Source: Clostridium tarantellae
GTDB lineage: Bacteria; Bacillota; Clostridia; Clostridiales; Clostridiaceae
DNA length: 32,580 bases
Assembly: GCF_009295725.1 (NCBI RefSeq)
Contig: NZ_WHJC01000010.1
Span: 1 to 32,580 of the forward strand
Direction of reading: 5' to 3'
Below are positions 17,524 through 27,608 of the stretch, one piece after another. The position numbers were made by a program, and so were the translations under genes. Numbering within the stretch: position 1 is the stretch's first letter; each line of letters opens with the position of its first letter. The notes below the pieces were generated by a model that saw only the letters and a program-made list of their open reading frames with translations, was not told where the DNA came from and ran no database searches.

Positions 17524-18337
17524 CTATTCTCCTTTGCTTCGTTATAATTTCCATTCCTTTTTCAGTAAAAGACTCTAAAAATAATTTTTTAGTTACTTCA
17601 TTAATTTTAATTAATTCAACATTTATATCTTCTATAGGATTTTTTACTTTTCTATCATATACATCATATTCTAAATATATTTTATAAAAAACTAAATTCT
17701 CTACTTTTTCTCTTTTAATTCTTTTTTGTACTCTATCTATTTTTCTAAAAAAGTTTACACTTTTACCATTATACTCAAAATTTTGTACCATTGAAGAACC
17801 TGCTCTTGGTACACTCCAATTTTGCTTTGCTCCAAATATATTTTGCTGTATTATCTGTGATTTAAAAACCTTTGACATACTATCTAAACTTTCAAAATAA
17901 TCTTCATCCACTTTTTTTACGCCTATACGTCTTATATAAACATCATTATTTAATAGAATTTTTAAAATTTCATTTACTCTATTTAAATGACTTTGTTCAT
18001 AACTACTATAATTATTTCTATCTACTTTTTGTATTATTCTAAGAAAAAATTGATTTATTTCTATAATATAATCTAAATTCTCATCAAAAAATGAATAACA
18101 TAAACAATTTCTTACATATTCAATAGGTAAATCTCTTAATGTAGTTGGATCATTAAGCTCAAAATCTTCATCCTCTTCTAACTTCCTTGTAAAAGACGTT
18201 GTTAATCCTTCAGCAAAACAAATTGATTTGATTTTCTTTAACATTTCAGTATTAACTTCATACAAATCATCATAATCAATTCTTGTTATTATATTTTTCA
18301 ACATATTTCCTACTAATTTTCTATCTATAATATTCAT
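17501..18337 (-). CDS. unrecognised protein, first gene of the MBL cassette, 278 aa
   Basis: I do not recognise this family. The protein is soluble, with no signal peptide or membrane segment. It is largely helical in its first 150 residues, then has a conserved-looking SVPRAGSSMVQNF segment near residue 180, followed by a basic stretch (RKIDRVQKRIKREK) and a beta-like C-terminus. An AGGTG ribosome site precedes the ATG. It overlaps the 63-aa gene by 23 nt. A transcription unit of its own is likely, because the pglX terminator lies upstream. In a defence island, a helical sensor partner for the MBL-fold hydrolase is a reasonable guess, but nothing in the sequence proves it. Confidence 0.75.
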   Translation of the reverse strand: MNIIDRKLVGNMLKNIITRIDYDDLYEVNTEMLKKIKSICFAEGLTTSFTRKLEEDEDFELNDPTTLRDLPIEYVRNCLCYSFFDENLDYIIEINQFFLRIIQKVDRNNYSSYEQSHLNRVNEILKILLNNDVYIRRIGVKKVDEDYFESLDSMSKVFKSQIIQQNIFGAKQNWSVPRAGSSMVQNFEYNGKSVNFFRKIDRVQKRIKREKVENLVFYKIYLEYDVYDRKVKNPIEDINVELIKINEVTKKLFLESFTEKGMEIITKQRRIGDYEFNE

Positions 18338-18423
18338 AAAAGCACCTACTTTTCTTTTTAAAAAAATTTATATTTTTAAACTATGATACATCATCTTATT
18401 TTTAACACTTTCTTTATAAATTT

Positions 18424-18452
18424 ATCTTATACATAAATCTAATATTATTCAA
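18424..18452 (-). promoter_or_regulatory. weak candidate promoter for the MBL cassette
   Basis: On the minus strand TTGAAT (18452-18447) and TAAGAT (18429-18424) are 17 nt apart. They lie about 90 nt upstream of the 278-aa gene and after the pglX terminator. Both boxes deviate from consensus. Confidence 0.35.
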
Positions 18453-18492
18453 TTATTTTATATGTATTTACTATTTATATTAAATATAAAAA

Positions 18493-18519
18493 TTAGATGA
18501 GGCAAAACACCTCATCTAA
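18493..18519 (-). terminator. intrinsic terminator after pglX
   Basis: A perfect 10-bp inverted repeat (TTAGATGAGG, 18493-18502 with 18510-18519) closes a 7-nt loop. It is followed on the minus strand by a T-rich tract and lies just beyond the pglX stop. Confidence 0.85.
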
Positions 18520-18524
18520 AAAAA

Positions 18525-19577
18525 CTATATCTTAGCCAATAAATCCTTCTTAACAACCTTACCATTATCCCCTGGTATCTCTACACCTTGGAATAATGCA
18601 TAATTATGTTTAACTCCATCATCTAAATCAATAGAAATCTTCTCATTAGCAACGTGAGCTACCACTTGATCATAAGCTCTACATTCCTCTATTTGCTTCT
18701 TAATTCTATCAATTTTCTTTTTATAAGCTGTTTTATCTCTAGCTGATAAACTATCTGAATCCATAGATTGCTCTATTGTATTAATGGTAGCTTCATACTT
18801 TCTTTGTAACATATGAAGATAATCCGTTCTTACCTTAGCCACAGTAGATTCATTATATCTATGCATATAAACTAATGCTTTAAATCCATCATTCTTTCCT
18901 GAATCAAATAACCAATAAATAGGTCTCTTTTGATAAACCTTTAAATGATCCTTATAGAAATCCTTAAGGAAGTATCTTCTAATAGTTTGTCTTGAAGTTT
19001 CATTAGCTTTTTTACCTAAGCTTTCTGCAATAAAGTCTAAGTTTTCCTCAAGAGTCTGCTCTCCATAAACCTTCTTAACAAACTCTATAAATCTTGCAAC
19101 AATATCATCCTCAAAATACTCATCTTCAGTAATTGGAATAACATTATCCCTATCAGGTAAGAAAGTAGCATCCACCCATGAATCACTTACTATATTACCC
19201 TCTTCATCCTTCTCTATTTTTTTAACCTTACTATTATCTAAATCCCATTTATCATTAAACTCTCCACCTGCATAAATAAGACCCTGTGCATCAATAGAAT
19301 ACCTACCAAACATACAACCAACAGCATAAGAAATAAATGACTTAATATCTCTTTCCCTATCTGCTTTTCTAATGGTAATATCCTTATCCTCCACCTCTGG
19401 AGTTAGTTCATCCTGTAATCCATAAATATCAATAAATATTCTATTTAACTCTTCCTCATTATGCTTTAACTGAGCAAAAGCTTCTTCACAATCTGTTTCC
19501 CATGTACTAAATATTGAATTTATTTTAGAGGATTCTCCTCTATCTAATAACTTTAATAATGGATGGGTTTTAAAATC
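18525..19577 (-). CDS. pglX: pglX exon 2 (C-terminal 350 residues of the BREX methyltransferase)
   Basis: This is the 3' part of pglX. It begins with the GAT codon at 19577-19575 that continues the conserved [12 protein letters not shown] segment. It encodes the C-terminal PglX domain ([14 protein letters not shown]-type region, NDKWD, then a helical region with [23 protein letters not shown] and the closing DDGVKHNY segment). The frame can be read 7 codons further upstream to an ATG at 19598, but those codons lie inside the mobile element and have no good ribosome site, so independent translation is unlikely. Joined to exon 1 it gives 1213 aa, the normal length for PglX. The C-terminal region is thought to contribute to DNA target recognition. 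The gene ends directly before a terminator. Confidence 0.93.
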   Translation of the reverse strand, partial: DFKTHPLLKLLDRGESSKINSIFSTWETDCEEAFAQLKHNEEELNRIFIDIYGLQDELTPEVEDKDITIRKADRERDIKSFISYAVGCMFGRYSIDAQGLIYAGGEFNDKWDLDNSKVKKIEKDEEGNIVSDSWVDATFLPDRDNVIPITEDEYFEDDIVARFIEFVKKVYGEQTLEENLDFIAESLGKKANETSRQTIRRYFLKDFYKDHLKVYQKRPIYWLFDSGKNDGFKALVYMHRYNESTVAKVRTDYLHMLQRKYEATINTIEQSMDSDSLSARDKTAYKKKIDRIKKQIEECRAYDQVVAHVANEKISIDLDDGVKHNYALFQGVEIPGDNGKVVKKDLLAKI

Positions 19578-19784
19578 CGATACGAAAAATATATACATTT
19601 CTATTTAAATGTAGACATTTATACTGTGATACTGCTTATATCCCAAGACTTTCGCATTGTATCTTCCTGCTTCAACGAATCTGATTTTGTAGTGATAAAT
19701 CACATACTACTTTCATTTGGTACAACTCTCAACAGGCTTAAATTTCCCAGTATCGTTGGGTACATATTCAGAACTTAGTTTAAG
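19578..19784 (-). ncRNA. right end of the pglX IStron: putative TnpB omega-RNA and 3' splice region
   Basis: The 207 nt between the tnpB stop and the exon 2 junction are non-coding and structured. The segment shares motifs with the other element's right end (AAATTTAAGCCT, TTGTACCAAA, AAAGTAG in similar order). A 7-bp hairpin (19594-19600 with 19607-19613) sits about 16 nt before the end. In IS605/IS607 elements this region is the scaffold of the TnpB guide RNA, and the guide is the flanking DNA, here GATTTTAAAACCCATC from exon 2. The last nucleotide of the element on the minus strand is G, as expected for a group I intron 3' end. Confidence 0.7.
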
Positions 19785-20945
19785 TTAAGCACTCTGAATT
19801 GAATAATTTGCTAAATTAATTGCTGCGTTTAAATCTCTATCAGACTTAAAACCACAAGAACATTTATAGATTCTATCTTTAAGTTTTAAATCTTTTTTGA
19901 TAGTTCCACAACAAGAACATTTTTTTGATGACGGAAACCACTTATCTGCTTCTACAAATTCTATTCCATATTTTTTACACTTATATTGAATTTGTCTTTT
20001 AAATTCATATAAGCATTGCTCCGAAATTACTTTTGATAAATGTTTATTCTTCATCATTCCTTTGATATTAAGAGTTTCCATTACTATTTTAGAAGGCTTG
20101 GTTTTCACTATCTCACTTGTACATTGATGCAAATGGTTTACTCTTATATCAGTAAGTTTCTTATATAAATTACGAATTACTTTATTTTGTTTTTGGATAT
20201 TCTTCATGTCCTTTAAAGGTGTTTTGTAAATTGGCTTTCTATTTTTTTCATAGTGAGAAATATTATCTTCAATTTTACGACTTAGTTTACGTTTCTCTCT
20301 TTTTAGTATGCATTTAAGTTGTTTTACTCTTTTACTTTTATTTATATTTTTTTTAAACGCTCCATCCGAACACACTGCCAAAGAATAAATACCAACATCT
20401 ATTCCTAAACTTTTATCAGTTAATTCAATAGGATTAACTTCAACATTATATCCAATTGATAAAAACCAACTTTTGCCGTCAAATGATATTCTAGGATTAG
20501 AATATTTTTCACCTTTTTTCAGTTTAGGTAGTGCTTCATAAGTTCTTATAAAGCCTATCTTTTCACCTCTAAAACCACCCTTAACTTTTTTAAAACTTTC
20601 ATAATTCACATAAAAACTAGGTTTACTTTTTCTTCTGCTTTTAAATTTTGGTTTGTCAGAAATTCCTTTAAACCATCTATCTCTAGCTAGATTTCCATCC
20701 TTTACTCCTTGCTTCATAACATTACTTCCTACTTCTTTTAACCATATATGTGAAGTCTTTTTTAACACATTATTTATATGTTTTCTAACATCACTCTCTT
20801 TAATGGTTTTTGAATATTTTCTGTAATATCTTTCACTTTCTGATAGGAAATAATTATATGCCCATCTAGCTACTCCAGCAGATTTCCAAAATAAAACTTC
20901 TTGTTCTTTTGTGGGCTTTAATTTTATTTTAGTTGCTGTTATCAC
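19785..20945 (-). CDS. tnpB: TnpB RNA-guided nuclease of the pglX IStron
   Basis: The 386-aa TnpB (start GTG at 20945, with a GAGGTGAG site upstream) has the RuvC residues Asp183 (GIDVGIYS), Glu290 (VMETLN) and Asp371 (DRDLNAA). Between the last two is a four-cysteine zinc finger (CSCC...CSC, about residues 338-362). All catalytic residues are intact, so it is probably active. TnpB uses an omega-RNA made from the element's right end to cut the unoccupied donor or target site, which promotes element retention. It is on the same strand as pglX and inside the intron. It is clearly diverged from the TnpB in brxC: the C-terminal zinc-finger region is very similar, the N-terminal half is not. Confidence 0.95.
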   Translation of the reverse strand: MITATKIKLKPTKEQEVLFWKSAGVARWAYNYFLSESERYYRKYSKTIKESDVRKHINNVLKKTSHIWLKEVGSNVMKQGVKDGNLARDRWFKGISDKPKFKSRRKSKPSFYVNYESFKKVKGGFRGEKIGFIRTYEALPKLKKGEKYSNPRISFDGKSWFLSIGYNVEVNPIELTDKSLGIDVGIYSLAVCSDGAFKKNINKSKRVKQLKCILKREKRKLSRKIEDNISHYEKNRKPIYKTPLKDMKNIQKQNKVIRNLYKKLTDIRVNHLHQCTSEIVKTKPSKIVMETLNIKGMMKNKHLSKVISEQCLYEFKRQIQYKCKKYGIEFVEADKWFPSSKKCSCCGTIKKDLKLKDRIYKCSCGFKSDRDLNAAINLANYSIQSA

Positions 20946-21199
20946 CTTTTCTCACCTCGTCTATAAGCTTTTTAGTTTTCTTAGACTCTCAACTATTTAT
21001 TTTATCAATTAATTTAGTTCCTTCTTATTATGTGTGATTTCACTACAAGATATGTGAGTAGGTATCAATTCATCTTTTTTTTCATTCTTCTTAACGTAAC
21101 AAAATTTACGCAGACTTTTTTAGCAAATTTTCCAACGGACATTAAATCCATACATACCGACTCTTTCAAATTACTATATTTTATATATAATATTCTGAA

Positions 21200-21741
21200 A
21201 GATATTTATCAACATCTTTTATATTTATATATATTTTTCTTGTTCACTATAAGCCGCAACACCTATAGCAGTCTTTCTCTTCCGAGTAGACCTCTTATGC
21301 TTTCACATAAGCGCAGACTATTTCTTCATCTCATACATATAAAGATGCGGTATTTTTCTTCCACCATTAGCTTGTGGCTTTACTCTCCCTCAAGGAGATA
21401 GTCGTTGAAGGTCTCCCATATCTTACGACTTAGGGATTTCCCTGCTAAACACCCATTATTACAGTACTTAACGCCCAACGTTTTCTATGTGTCACGTTAA
21501 TCCTATCATAGAACCTAATTGGATTTTTTTCAGTTTATACCATCCTTACTATTTTTTCTGCTTTCGCACCATTACGCTTACCATTTCTAGTTTCGCTTTG
21601 GTTGTAAGGCTTTAGGGGTTCAAAGCAATTAACACCGAGTCTGCACCTCTCACGAGATACAGAGGGTATTCTGTTTTTAAATCTATACTTCTATACATAT
21701 TTGTATATTTTTGTTTAAATTTGTTGCAACAATTTAGTTAC
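21200..21741 (-). ncRNA. group I intron ribozyme core in the pglX IStron
   Basis: On the minus strand the four classical elements occur in order. P (AATTGCTTTGAA) lies around 21617-21628. Q (TTTAGCAGGGAAA) lies around 21435-21447 and pairs UGCU with AGCA for P4 (21624-21627 with 21443-21446). R (CAACGACTA) lies around 21399-21407. S (AAATAGTCTGCGC) lies around 21311-21323 and pairs GACUA with UAGUC for P7, the guanosine-binding helix (21399-21403 with 21316-21320). The element's first 16 nt form a small GUAAC/GUUGC hairpin shared in shape with the brxC element. No homing endonuclease is encoded in the ribozyme. Splicing would be needed to make full-length PglX. Confidence 0.85.
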
Positions 21742-24330
21742 CCATGAAGTTTCAAAGGAATCCCAATCATTTTTTGAAACATTAATATTTTTATATACAA
21801 GTGAATCAATATCTTTACTACTTTTAATTAATATTGGAATTGAACTAATTGGCCCAGCACTATAATTTAATGTAGGACTTACTACATTTATCATTTTTTG
21901 TATTACTTTCGTATTTAAAATTCCAACTAAATAGTTCATCATTTCTTTATTAGGATATAATGATGATCCTGCTGTATTAGAAATTGCTCCTTGATTGCTA
22001 AATCTAAATCCAATATTGCCAGATGACAATGAACTCCATGTAATCGCATCATTAAAATAATACTTTTCACTTCTTAAATTTGCTGTAGAATTTCTTAATT
22101 CAAAACCATTATTTTCCCAATTAATAACATATTCATTATTTCCATACCAACGTCTAAATGTTCCACCTTTGTCATGAGGTGCCCATTTTTTATTAGCACA
22201 AGTAAAATCTTGCGATTTTTTAAAACCATTTCCGAATTTATTATAATTAATTTCTTGCCATAACCTTAAATACTTATCATTATTTCCAGTATCCAATCCT
22301 TTTTTTACTGGAAATAAATCACCTAATCTTTGCTCTTTGTAAAATATATCTAAAACTCTATTGCTTATCCAATATGCAATGGATATATTTGGAATTTTAG
22401 TAAAATTACCCTTTTTAGCTATATATTTATTTTCTTTATTTAAAAATGAAAGTTCTTTTGCTTTTTGATTATTGTAATCTACAAGTCTTAAATATGTTGC
22501 CATATAATTTTTGATATTACTATTTCTCAAAATCCATGTTGTTGTTTGTACTACTTCTCCACCTATCTCTTCAAAAGCTCGTGCACCTAAATGTGCCATA
22601 TTTACAAAGTCCTTAACTACAAGTTTTTTTCTCAATTTTTCATAACTACTTAAAAACATAAATGCATGTTGTGTAATCATAGATTGAAATCCATTTATTT
22701 TTATTAGATTACTACATTTTTCAATAAAAATAGCAAATAAATCACTTTTAGCATCAGGATAAATTTCTTGAACATATTTTAAAAGCTTTAAACCAATCCC
22801 TTTTGCTCCCATATAAGGAGGATTAGTCACACAAACCTCATACTTTTTACTCATTACCTCAGCCTGTTTAATCAAATTAGGAACTTTATCTAAAAGCACC
22901 TTTCTATAATCACCAAACATAAAGTTATAATCATCTTCTATTTCTCTTAATCTTTGTTTTAATGCTTCAAAATTTACTTTTTCAACTTCTAGTATGGAAC
23001 CATATTCCTTTGCATCTGTAAATGTAGTTGTTAGATATTCTAAGTCTTTTCTTAACTCTTCATTATTTAATCCTGTTTGTAGGCTACAGAAGTAGTCTAT
23101 GGTTTCTTTGTTTATTCCATTACTTTCTTGTATTGAACAAAGGTTTAGTTCTATATTTTCTCTTTCTATTTCTCTAAATAGTCTTCTATTATAATGTCTT
23201 GCTTTCATTATTAGAGCAAAGCTTGCTAATTGTGCTGCTCTATCATCTATATCTAATCCATAAAGGTTGTTTTGTAGTATCTTTCTTGGTATTTCTCTTT
23301 CTGAGTATCCTGCACTTTTGTATATTTCATAAAGTACATCAAAGGCATACACAAGTATATGACCTGAGCCCATACAAGGGTCTAATACTTTTATATCCTC
23401 TGGAGTTAGTTTGCTATGTTCTTCTCTTATTTTCTTTAATTCTTCTTCTACCTCTGGCTCTTGCTGTGCTTCTTCTAGGTAGTATTTCCATTCTTTTTGT
23501 AATTCTTCATTAGGATGCCCTTCTAGCCATAGTCTTCCTAAGGAGTTTTCTACCATATATTTAACTATCCATTTAGGTGTAAATAATTGAGTAGCTGCTG
23601 GTATGTTTTCCTTTGTTATTTTTACATTTTTCTTTAAGGCTGCAAATACTTCATCCTTTTTTTCACTTATATAATATTGATACATCCATCCAATGATTTC
23701 AACTTCTTCTTTCCAATCCTCTTCAGCTATATCCTCTACCATTTTTCTTATTACAGAATCTGCTTCTAATAGGTTATCTGGTAATAATAATTCTGTGTAG
23801 TCACTTATTTTTTCAAACATTTGTGGTATTATATTACCTAGTTCATTACATTGTTTTATTAATATATACTTATATAATTCTGTAATTGAATCTTTATCTC
23901 CCTTATCTTGAAGCTCATAAACATATTGAAGATTTAAATTTAAATCCTCTGCTATTTCACTAACTCTACTTAAAACATCAGGCTCTGACTTACCTTCCTC
24001 AGAGGATAAAATCCTAACCCCTGTTGGTAAGTAATCATTAACCTCCATAAATCTTAAGCCCATAAATCTATTAAACCAAGTATAAGCAACTTCCTCTAAA
24101 ACTTGTTTATAGCCTTTTTCTTTTATAAGTCTAACTAAGGTATCTCTATGAGAAGGGTCTATATTAAATAAATCCTCCCTACCAACAACCTTAAATCCAC
24201 CTTGTAATCTTTCTATATCAAGTACAGTACCATCTTTATTTATTCCAATCTTAGCAGCTCTATCACCAACTGCACCAATCAAAGCCTTTCTAGCCCAGAT
24301 TGCATAGGATTTTATCTTACTCTTATCCAT
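21742..24330 (-). CDS. pglX: pglX exon 1 (N-terminal 863 residues, adenine methyltransferase)
   Basis: This encodes the N-terminal helical region and the catalytic domain of the BREX N6-adenine DNA methyltransferase. The SAM-binding motif I is DPCMGSG at residues 317-323, and the catalytic NPPY motif is at 503-506. PglX methylates a non-palindromic host site so that BREX ignores self DNA. The exon ends at Trp863 (21742) in the conserved DSFETSW|DF segment. Without splicing, the frame runs 8 codons into the element (VTKLLQQI) and stops at 21715, giving an 871-aa protein lacking the C-terminal 350 residues. An AAAGGA ribosome site precedes the ATG. It follows brxC after a 254-nt gap that contains a long palindrome. 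Confidence 0.95.
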
Positions 24331-24477
24331 AATGCATAAATCCTTTCTTCTTATTTTATTTTTCTTATCTAAAGTTTTATCTTAATAAGATTAACCTATC
24401 TTCTTAATTGTTGTTTTTTCCATAAATAGACTATCTTTTTTCCCTTTCCCACTAAACCATTTATTTAGGAATAGACT

Positions 24478-24573
24478 GTGATAAAAATTGCGGAAGACTG
24501 CATAATTATTGCTTTTATAACCTGTAAAGGTTAAAAGTAATAATTCAAGCAGTCTGGAGTCAAATTTTATCAC
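24478..24573. repeat. 96-nt imperfect palindrome in the brxC-pglX gap (possible MITE or RNA structure)
   Basis: Two arms of about 45 nt, GTGATAAAA at the outer end and GGTT/AACC near the loop, pair with only a few mismatches and bulges (inner blocks AGACTGC/GCAGTCT and AATTATT/AATAATT). The loop is about 6 nt. It begins 11 nt after the brxC stop. No U tract follows on the minus strand, so it is not a standard terminator. No clear target-site duplication flanks it. It could be a miniature inverted-repeat element or an RNA processing or attenuation structure between the two genes. Nothing else supportable is in the 24331-24584 gap. Confidence 0.75.
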
Positions 24574-24584
24574 ATCATCTTTCT

Positions 24585-27500
24585 CTAAATCAAGTTTATA
24601 ATAGTATCTTTATCTAGTTGTTGTTTTAGTTTTGCTCTTAATTGCTCTAAAACTACATTTATATCTTCTTCATTTTTTATAACCTTAGTTCCCTTAACTA
24701 ACTCCTTAACACTTACATATTTATTAGTAATTTGAGGAGGTTTCGGTGCTTCTGGTTTTTTTGGTATTTCTCCATCTCTTGGAGTACTATTTATTCCTAC
24801 TGGAACTTTAGGCGTTTCTGTAATTATAGGATCCTTTTCTTTTATCTTCTCTTTTTCAGCTTTTTCTCTTTCAACTCTTGCTTTTTCTAAAATAACACTA
24901 ATCCATCTTACTCTTGTAGCATCTGCTGCTGATTCTATGGCTGCTATTTCTCCAAAGCTATTTAAGGTTTCTAGCTTTTTAATTATATTATTAAAATCCT
25001 CTAATATTCTATTGCTATATTCATCCTTAAAGTTATGTTTATTAAGTTCTTCAAAGACTTCACTTTTATATACTTCTATGGTTTCCTTAACTGGTTTACT
25101 TTTTTCTTCTAATAATTCAAAAATCTTATCATTATACTTACCAACCAATACTGGTAGATTAGGTATTTTTTTATAAGGCTCTTTTGAAATTATGATGTCT
25201 CTAATAGATTTAACTATTTCTTTTATTTCATCACCAGTTAAATATATTTCATTATTTTTATAGTTATTTAACTTTTCTGCCCCTTCATCAAAGTACTTTT
25301 TCTGTGTTCCTTTTTCATCAAAGAATGATTTTACATTAGGTACTTGTTCTGAATAGTCTAGTAAATCATCCTCTAGATTACTTACTTCTTTAAAGAACTC
25401 TAAGGTATCCTTTATATTTAATATTTCTTGGAATACTGACTTACCATCTTTTAAGATTTTCTCTCCTGGGTAATGAGTATGAACATTATAATGAACTAAC
25501 ATTCTCTCTATTCTAGTTAACTCTGTTTCACAGGAAGATTTAAAATGCTTCATCATTCTATCCTCATCCTCTGGTAAAGTACTCATATCAAATACATCTT
25601 TATATAAATCTTTTAATGCTCTTATATATTTAGGATTAACCTTTTCTCTTTTCTTTAATAAGGTTCTTTCTAAGTATTCTCTCTTAGTAACATAATCAAC
25701 TACACTTTTATCTTCTGGGGCTATTACCCTATCATTTAATATTATCTTTATTTCTTGCTTTTTAAATAATTCTATTATAAGCGCTTGTATATCCAACTCT
25801 TTCCAACCAAATGGTGCTGCTGAGAATTTATTTAAAAGTCCCTTAACTGTTAAAGTAATATTTCTATCTGTCATTTGATTTATATGATTGTCTAATTCTG
25901 TTAAAGCTAATTTATTATCTTCTTTATCTCCATCAATGGACATTTGCATAACATTTCTGTTTAATATATCAAATAAATCCTTTGTACTATTAGTAAACTT
26001 TTTAATGTAATTTAGTTTAGCATATTTAGAGTGTACTAAAGCTCTTAATCCATCATTTATTCTTTCAATAGGCTTTTTAGATTTAACATCTATTATAGAA
26101 CTATTTACATAAATCTCTGCCTCTTCTATGGCTAATTCTATTAAATCCTTAGCTCTCTTTAATCTTTCTTCCTTTTCTCTACCCTTTTTAGATTTAATAT
26201 CCTCTATGGCTTGAGTAGATTTTGAACCACCTTTCACCCTTAAATAGCTTTCTATTTTAAGAGCATTTTCTATTTCTTCTAAGTATCTAGAGTCATTAGA
26301 TATGTTTATAATTACATTATCTTCTCTTGATGAAAGAAGCTTAAGTTCTGTTTCTGAAGAAGCTCCTACTAAATCAAAGCTTGGAGTAATTACCTTTACT
26401 CCTATTTCATTTGATTGTGCTCCTCTTGGAGTAGCGTCTACTATTTGATTGAATGGGAAGTTGTATTCCCTTGAAAATCTAAATTTCTTTTCATTATAAA
26501 CATCTTCAAATATTATTTCTCCAATTTTTTGAATAACTAAAGCTCCATCCACAGGCATATTTTTTATTTCCTTATTAACATCCTGCTCATCATTAGTAAG
26601 GAATATATACTCATCTCCATTTTTTTGAACTAAAGTTTCTCTTATTAATCTATCTAAGGATTCTTTAACTTTCTTTTTAACTTCTACTTTATCTTCATCA
26701 ATATTACTTATTAATAAAGTAGATAGGTTTTCTAAGTTACCCTTTATTTCCTTAACGTATTTTATAAGGAATAATAATTTAAGTACATCCACATCAAAAT
26801 CATTTAAACGTGTATTTTTCTTAGCATGAATTATAACTGAATTTATACTTGAATCTAAAAATGTTTCTATGGTATCATAAAAAGCTGAAAATGGTACTAA
26901 TATTCCACTTTCCTTATTCATATACTCCACACCTATTTGTTGGTATGCACCTAATAAACTTCTTTCCCCTTTAGATAAATGTTTACCTGATGCTCCATGT
27001 TCTCTTACACCATTAAAGGTTTTTTGTAATAGATTAAATTGGTATGGTATGAATGGGTATACCTCTGAGAAATCCTGTGCATCCTTATAAAGCTTCATTT
27101 CAGCAGTATCTGAAGTGAAGGTTAAAAGATTCTTTATAATAGATTCCTTTTGACCATATAACATTTTTAAATGATCTTCTGCCTGCTCTGTTTTTCTTAA
27201 TAGACGCTTTTTAATAACTTCATCTACGTTAGCTGAAGAAAGACTTAATCTTGTATTGAACCTTCCCTGTATTTTAGAGAAGTCATTTCCTTTAACCTTT
27301 GTAAATTCATCTAAGCCTTCCTGGGAAGTTACTATTACCCAACACTTTCCTTCACAGTAAGTTCCTAAATCCTCTACCACTGTTTGAAGATTTAACATAA
27401 GCTGAGTATTATCACCTATATATTGTCCAATTTCATCCACTAGGAAAACTACATGATGATTTTTACCTTTACTTTTTATATATTGTAATACCTTTTTAGC

Positions 27501-27608
27501 AAATTTCTCTATGCTTATTGAGTAGTTTTCTTCAGCCTTGTTGTACCAATTTCTTGCTCCCTCTTCAGTCATTTTACTAGTTTTACCTAAGGCTTCTATA
27601 ATAGCATC
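24585..27608 (-). CDS. brxC: brxC exon 2 (C-terminal 1007 residues of the BREX ATPase)
   Basis: This is the 3' part of brxC. It begins with the GAT codon at 27608-27606 and continues DAIIEALGKTSKMTEEGARNWYNKAEE. It carries the Walker B of the ATPase (VVFLVDEIGQ, Asp264 and Glu265 of the joined protein) and the long helical remainder ending in a Pro-rich linker (PRDGEIPKKPEAPKPPQ) and a C-terminal helical domain. An internal ATG at 27572 could be read as a start, but it lies within the conserved protein segment and has no ribosome site, so the continuous join is the better model. Joined to exon 1 the protein is 1213 aa, the usual BrxC/PglY length. The gene ends at a TAG just before a long palindrome. 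Confidence 0.93.
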   Translation of the reverse strand, partial: DAIIEALGKTSKMTEEGARNWYNKAEENYSISIEKFAKKVLQYIKSKGKNHHVVFLVDEIGQYIGDNTQLMLNLQTVVEDLGTYCEGKCWVIVTSQEGLDEFTKVKGNDFSKIQGRFNTRLSLSSANVDEVIKKRLLRKTEQAEDHLKMLYGQKESIIKNLLTFTSDTAEMKLYKDAQDFSEVYPFIPYQFNLLQKTFNGVREHGASGKHLSKGERSLLGAYQQIGVEYMNKESGILVPFSAFYDTIETFLDSSINSVIIHAKKNTRLNDFDVDVLKLLFLIKYVKEIKGNLENLSTLLISNIDEDKVEVKKKVKESLDRLIRETLVQKNGDEYIFLTNDEQDVNKEIKNMPVDGALVIQKIGEIIFEDVYNEKKFRFSREYNFPFNQIVDATPRGAQSNEIGVKVITPSFDLVGASSETELKLLSSREDNVIINISNDSRYLEEIENALKIESYLRVKGGSKSTQAIEDIKSKKGREKEERLKRAKDLIELAIEEAEIYVNSSIIDVKSKKPIERINDGLRALVHSKYAKLNYIKKFTNSTKDLFDILNRNVMQMSIDGDKEDNKLALTELDNHINQMTDRNITLTVKGLLNKFSAAPFGWKELDIQALIIELFKKQEIKIILNDRVIAPEDKSVVDYVTKREYLERTLLKKREKVNPKYIRALKDLYKDVFDMSTLPEDEDRMMKHFKSSCETELTRIERMLVHYNVHTHYPGEKILKDGKSVFQEILNIKDTLEFFKEVSNLEDDLLDYSEQVPNVKSFFDEKGTQKKYFDEGAEKLNNYKNNEIYLTGDEIKEIVKSIRDIIISKEPYKKIPNLPVLVGKYNDKIFELLEEKSKPVKETIEVYKSEVFEELNKHNFKDEYSNRILEDFNNIIKKLETLNSFGEIAAIESAADATRVRWISVILEKARVEREKAEKEKIKEKDPIITETPKVPVGINSTPRDGEIPKKPEAPKPPQITNKYVSVKELVKGTKVIKNEEDINVVLEQLRAKLKQQLDKDTIINLI

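Larger units (their letters stand above)
19578..21741 (-). mobile_element. IStron-like element (group I intron plus tnpB) inserted in pglX
   Basis: This 2164-nt element starts GTAACTAA and ends TATCG on the minus strand. It sits between TGG (Trp863) and GAT (Asp864) of pglX, at a GG dinucleotide, as IS607-type transposons do. Its 5' part holds a group I intron core and its 3' part a complete tnpB and an omega-RNA-like right end. Excision at the stated G|G junction rejoins PglX without gain or loss of a codon. The ambiguity is one base, because G flanks both ends. No tnpA is present, so transposition would need an enzyme from elsewhere. IStrons of this kind are known from Clostridioides difficile and Clostridium botulinum. 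Confidence 0.88.

Noticed and set aside
21030-21401. A 123-aa open frame on the plus strand inside the pglX element
   Set aside because: It overlaps the group I intron core on the opposite strand, is low-complexity Phe/Leu/Ser-rich and has no ribosome site.
24391-24573. A 60-aa open frame on the minus strand between brxC and pglX
   Set aside because: Half of it runs through the 96-nt palindrome, it has no ribosome site and resembles no known protein. I attribute the frame to chance.
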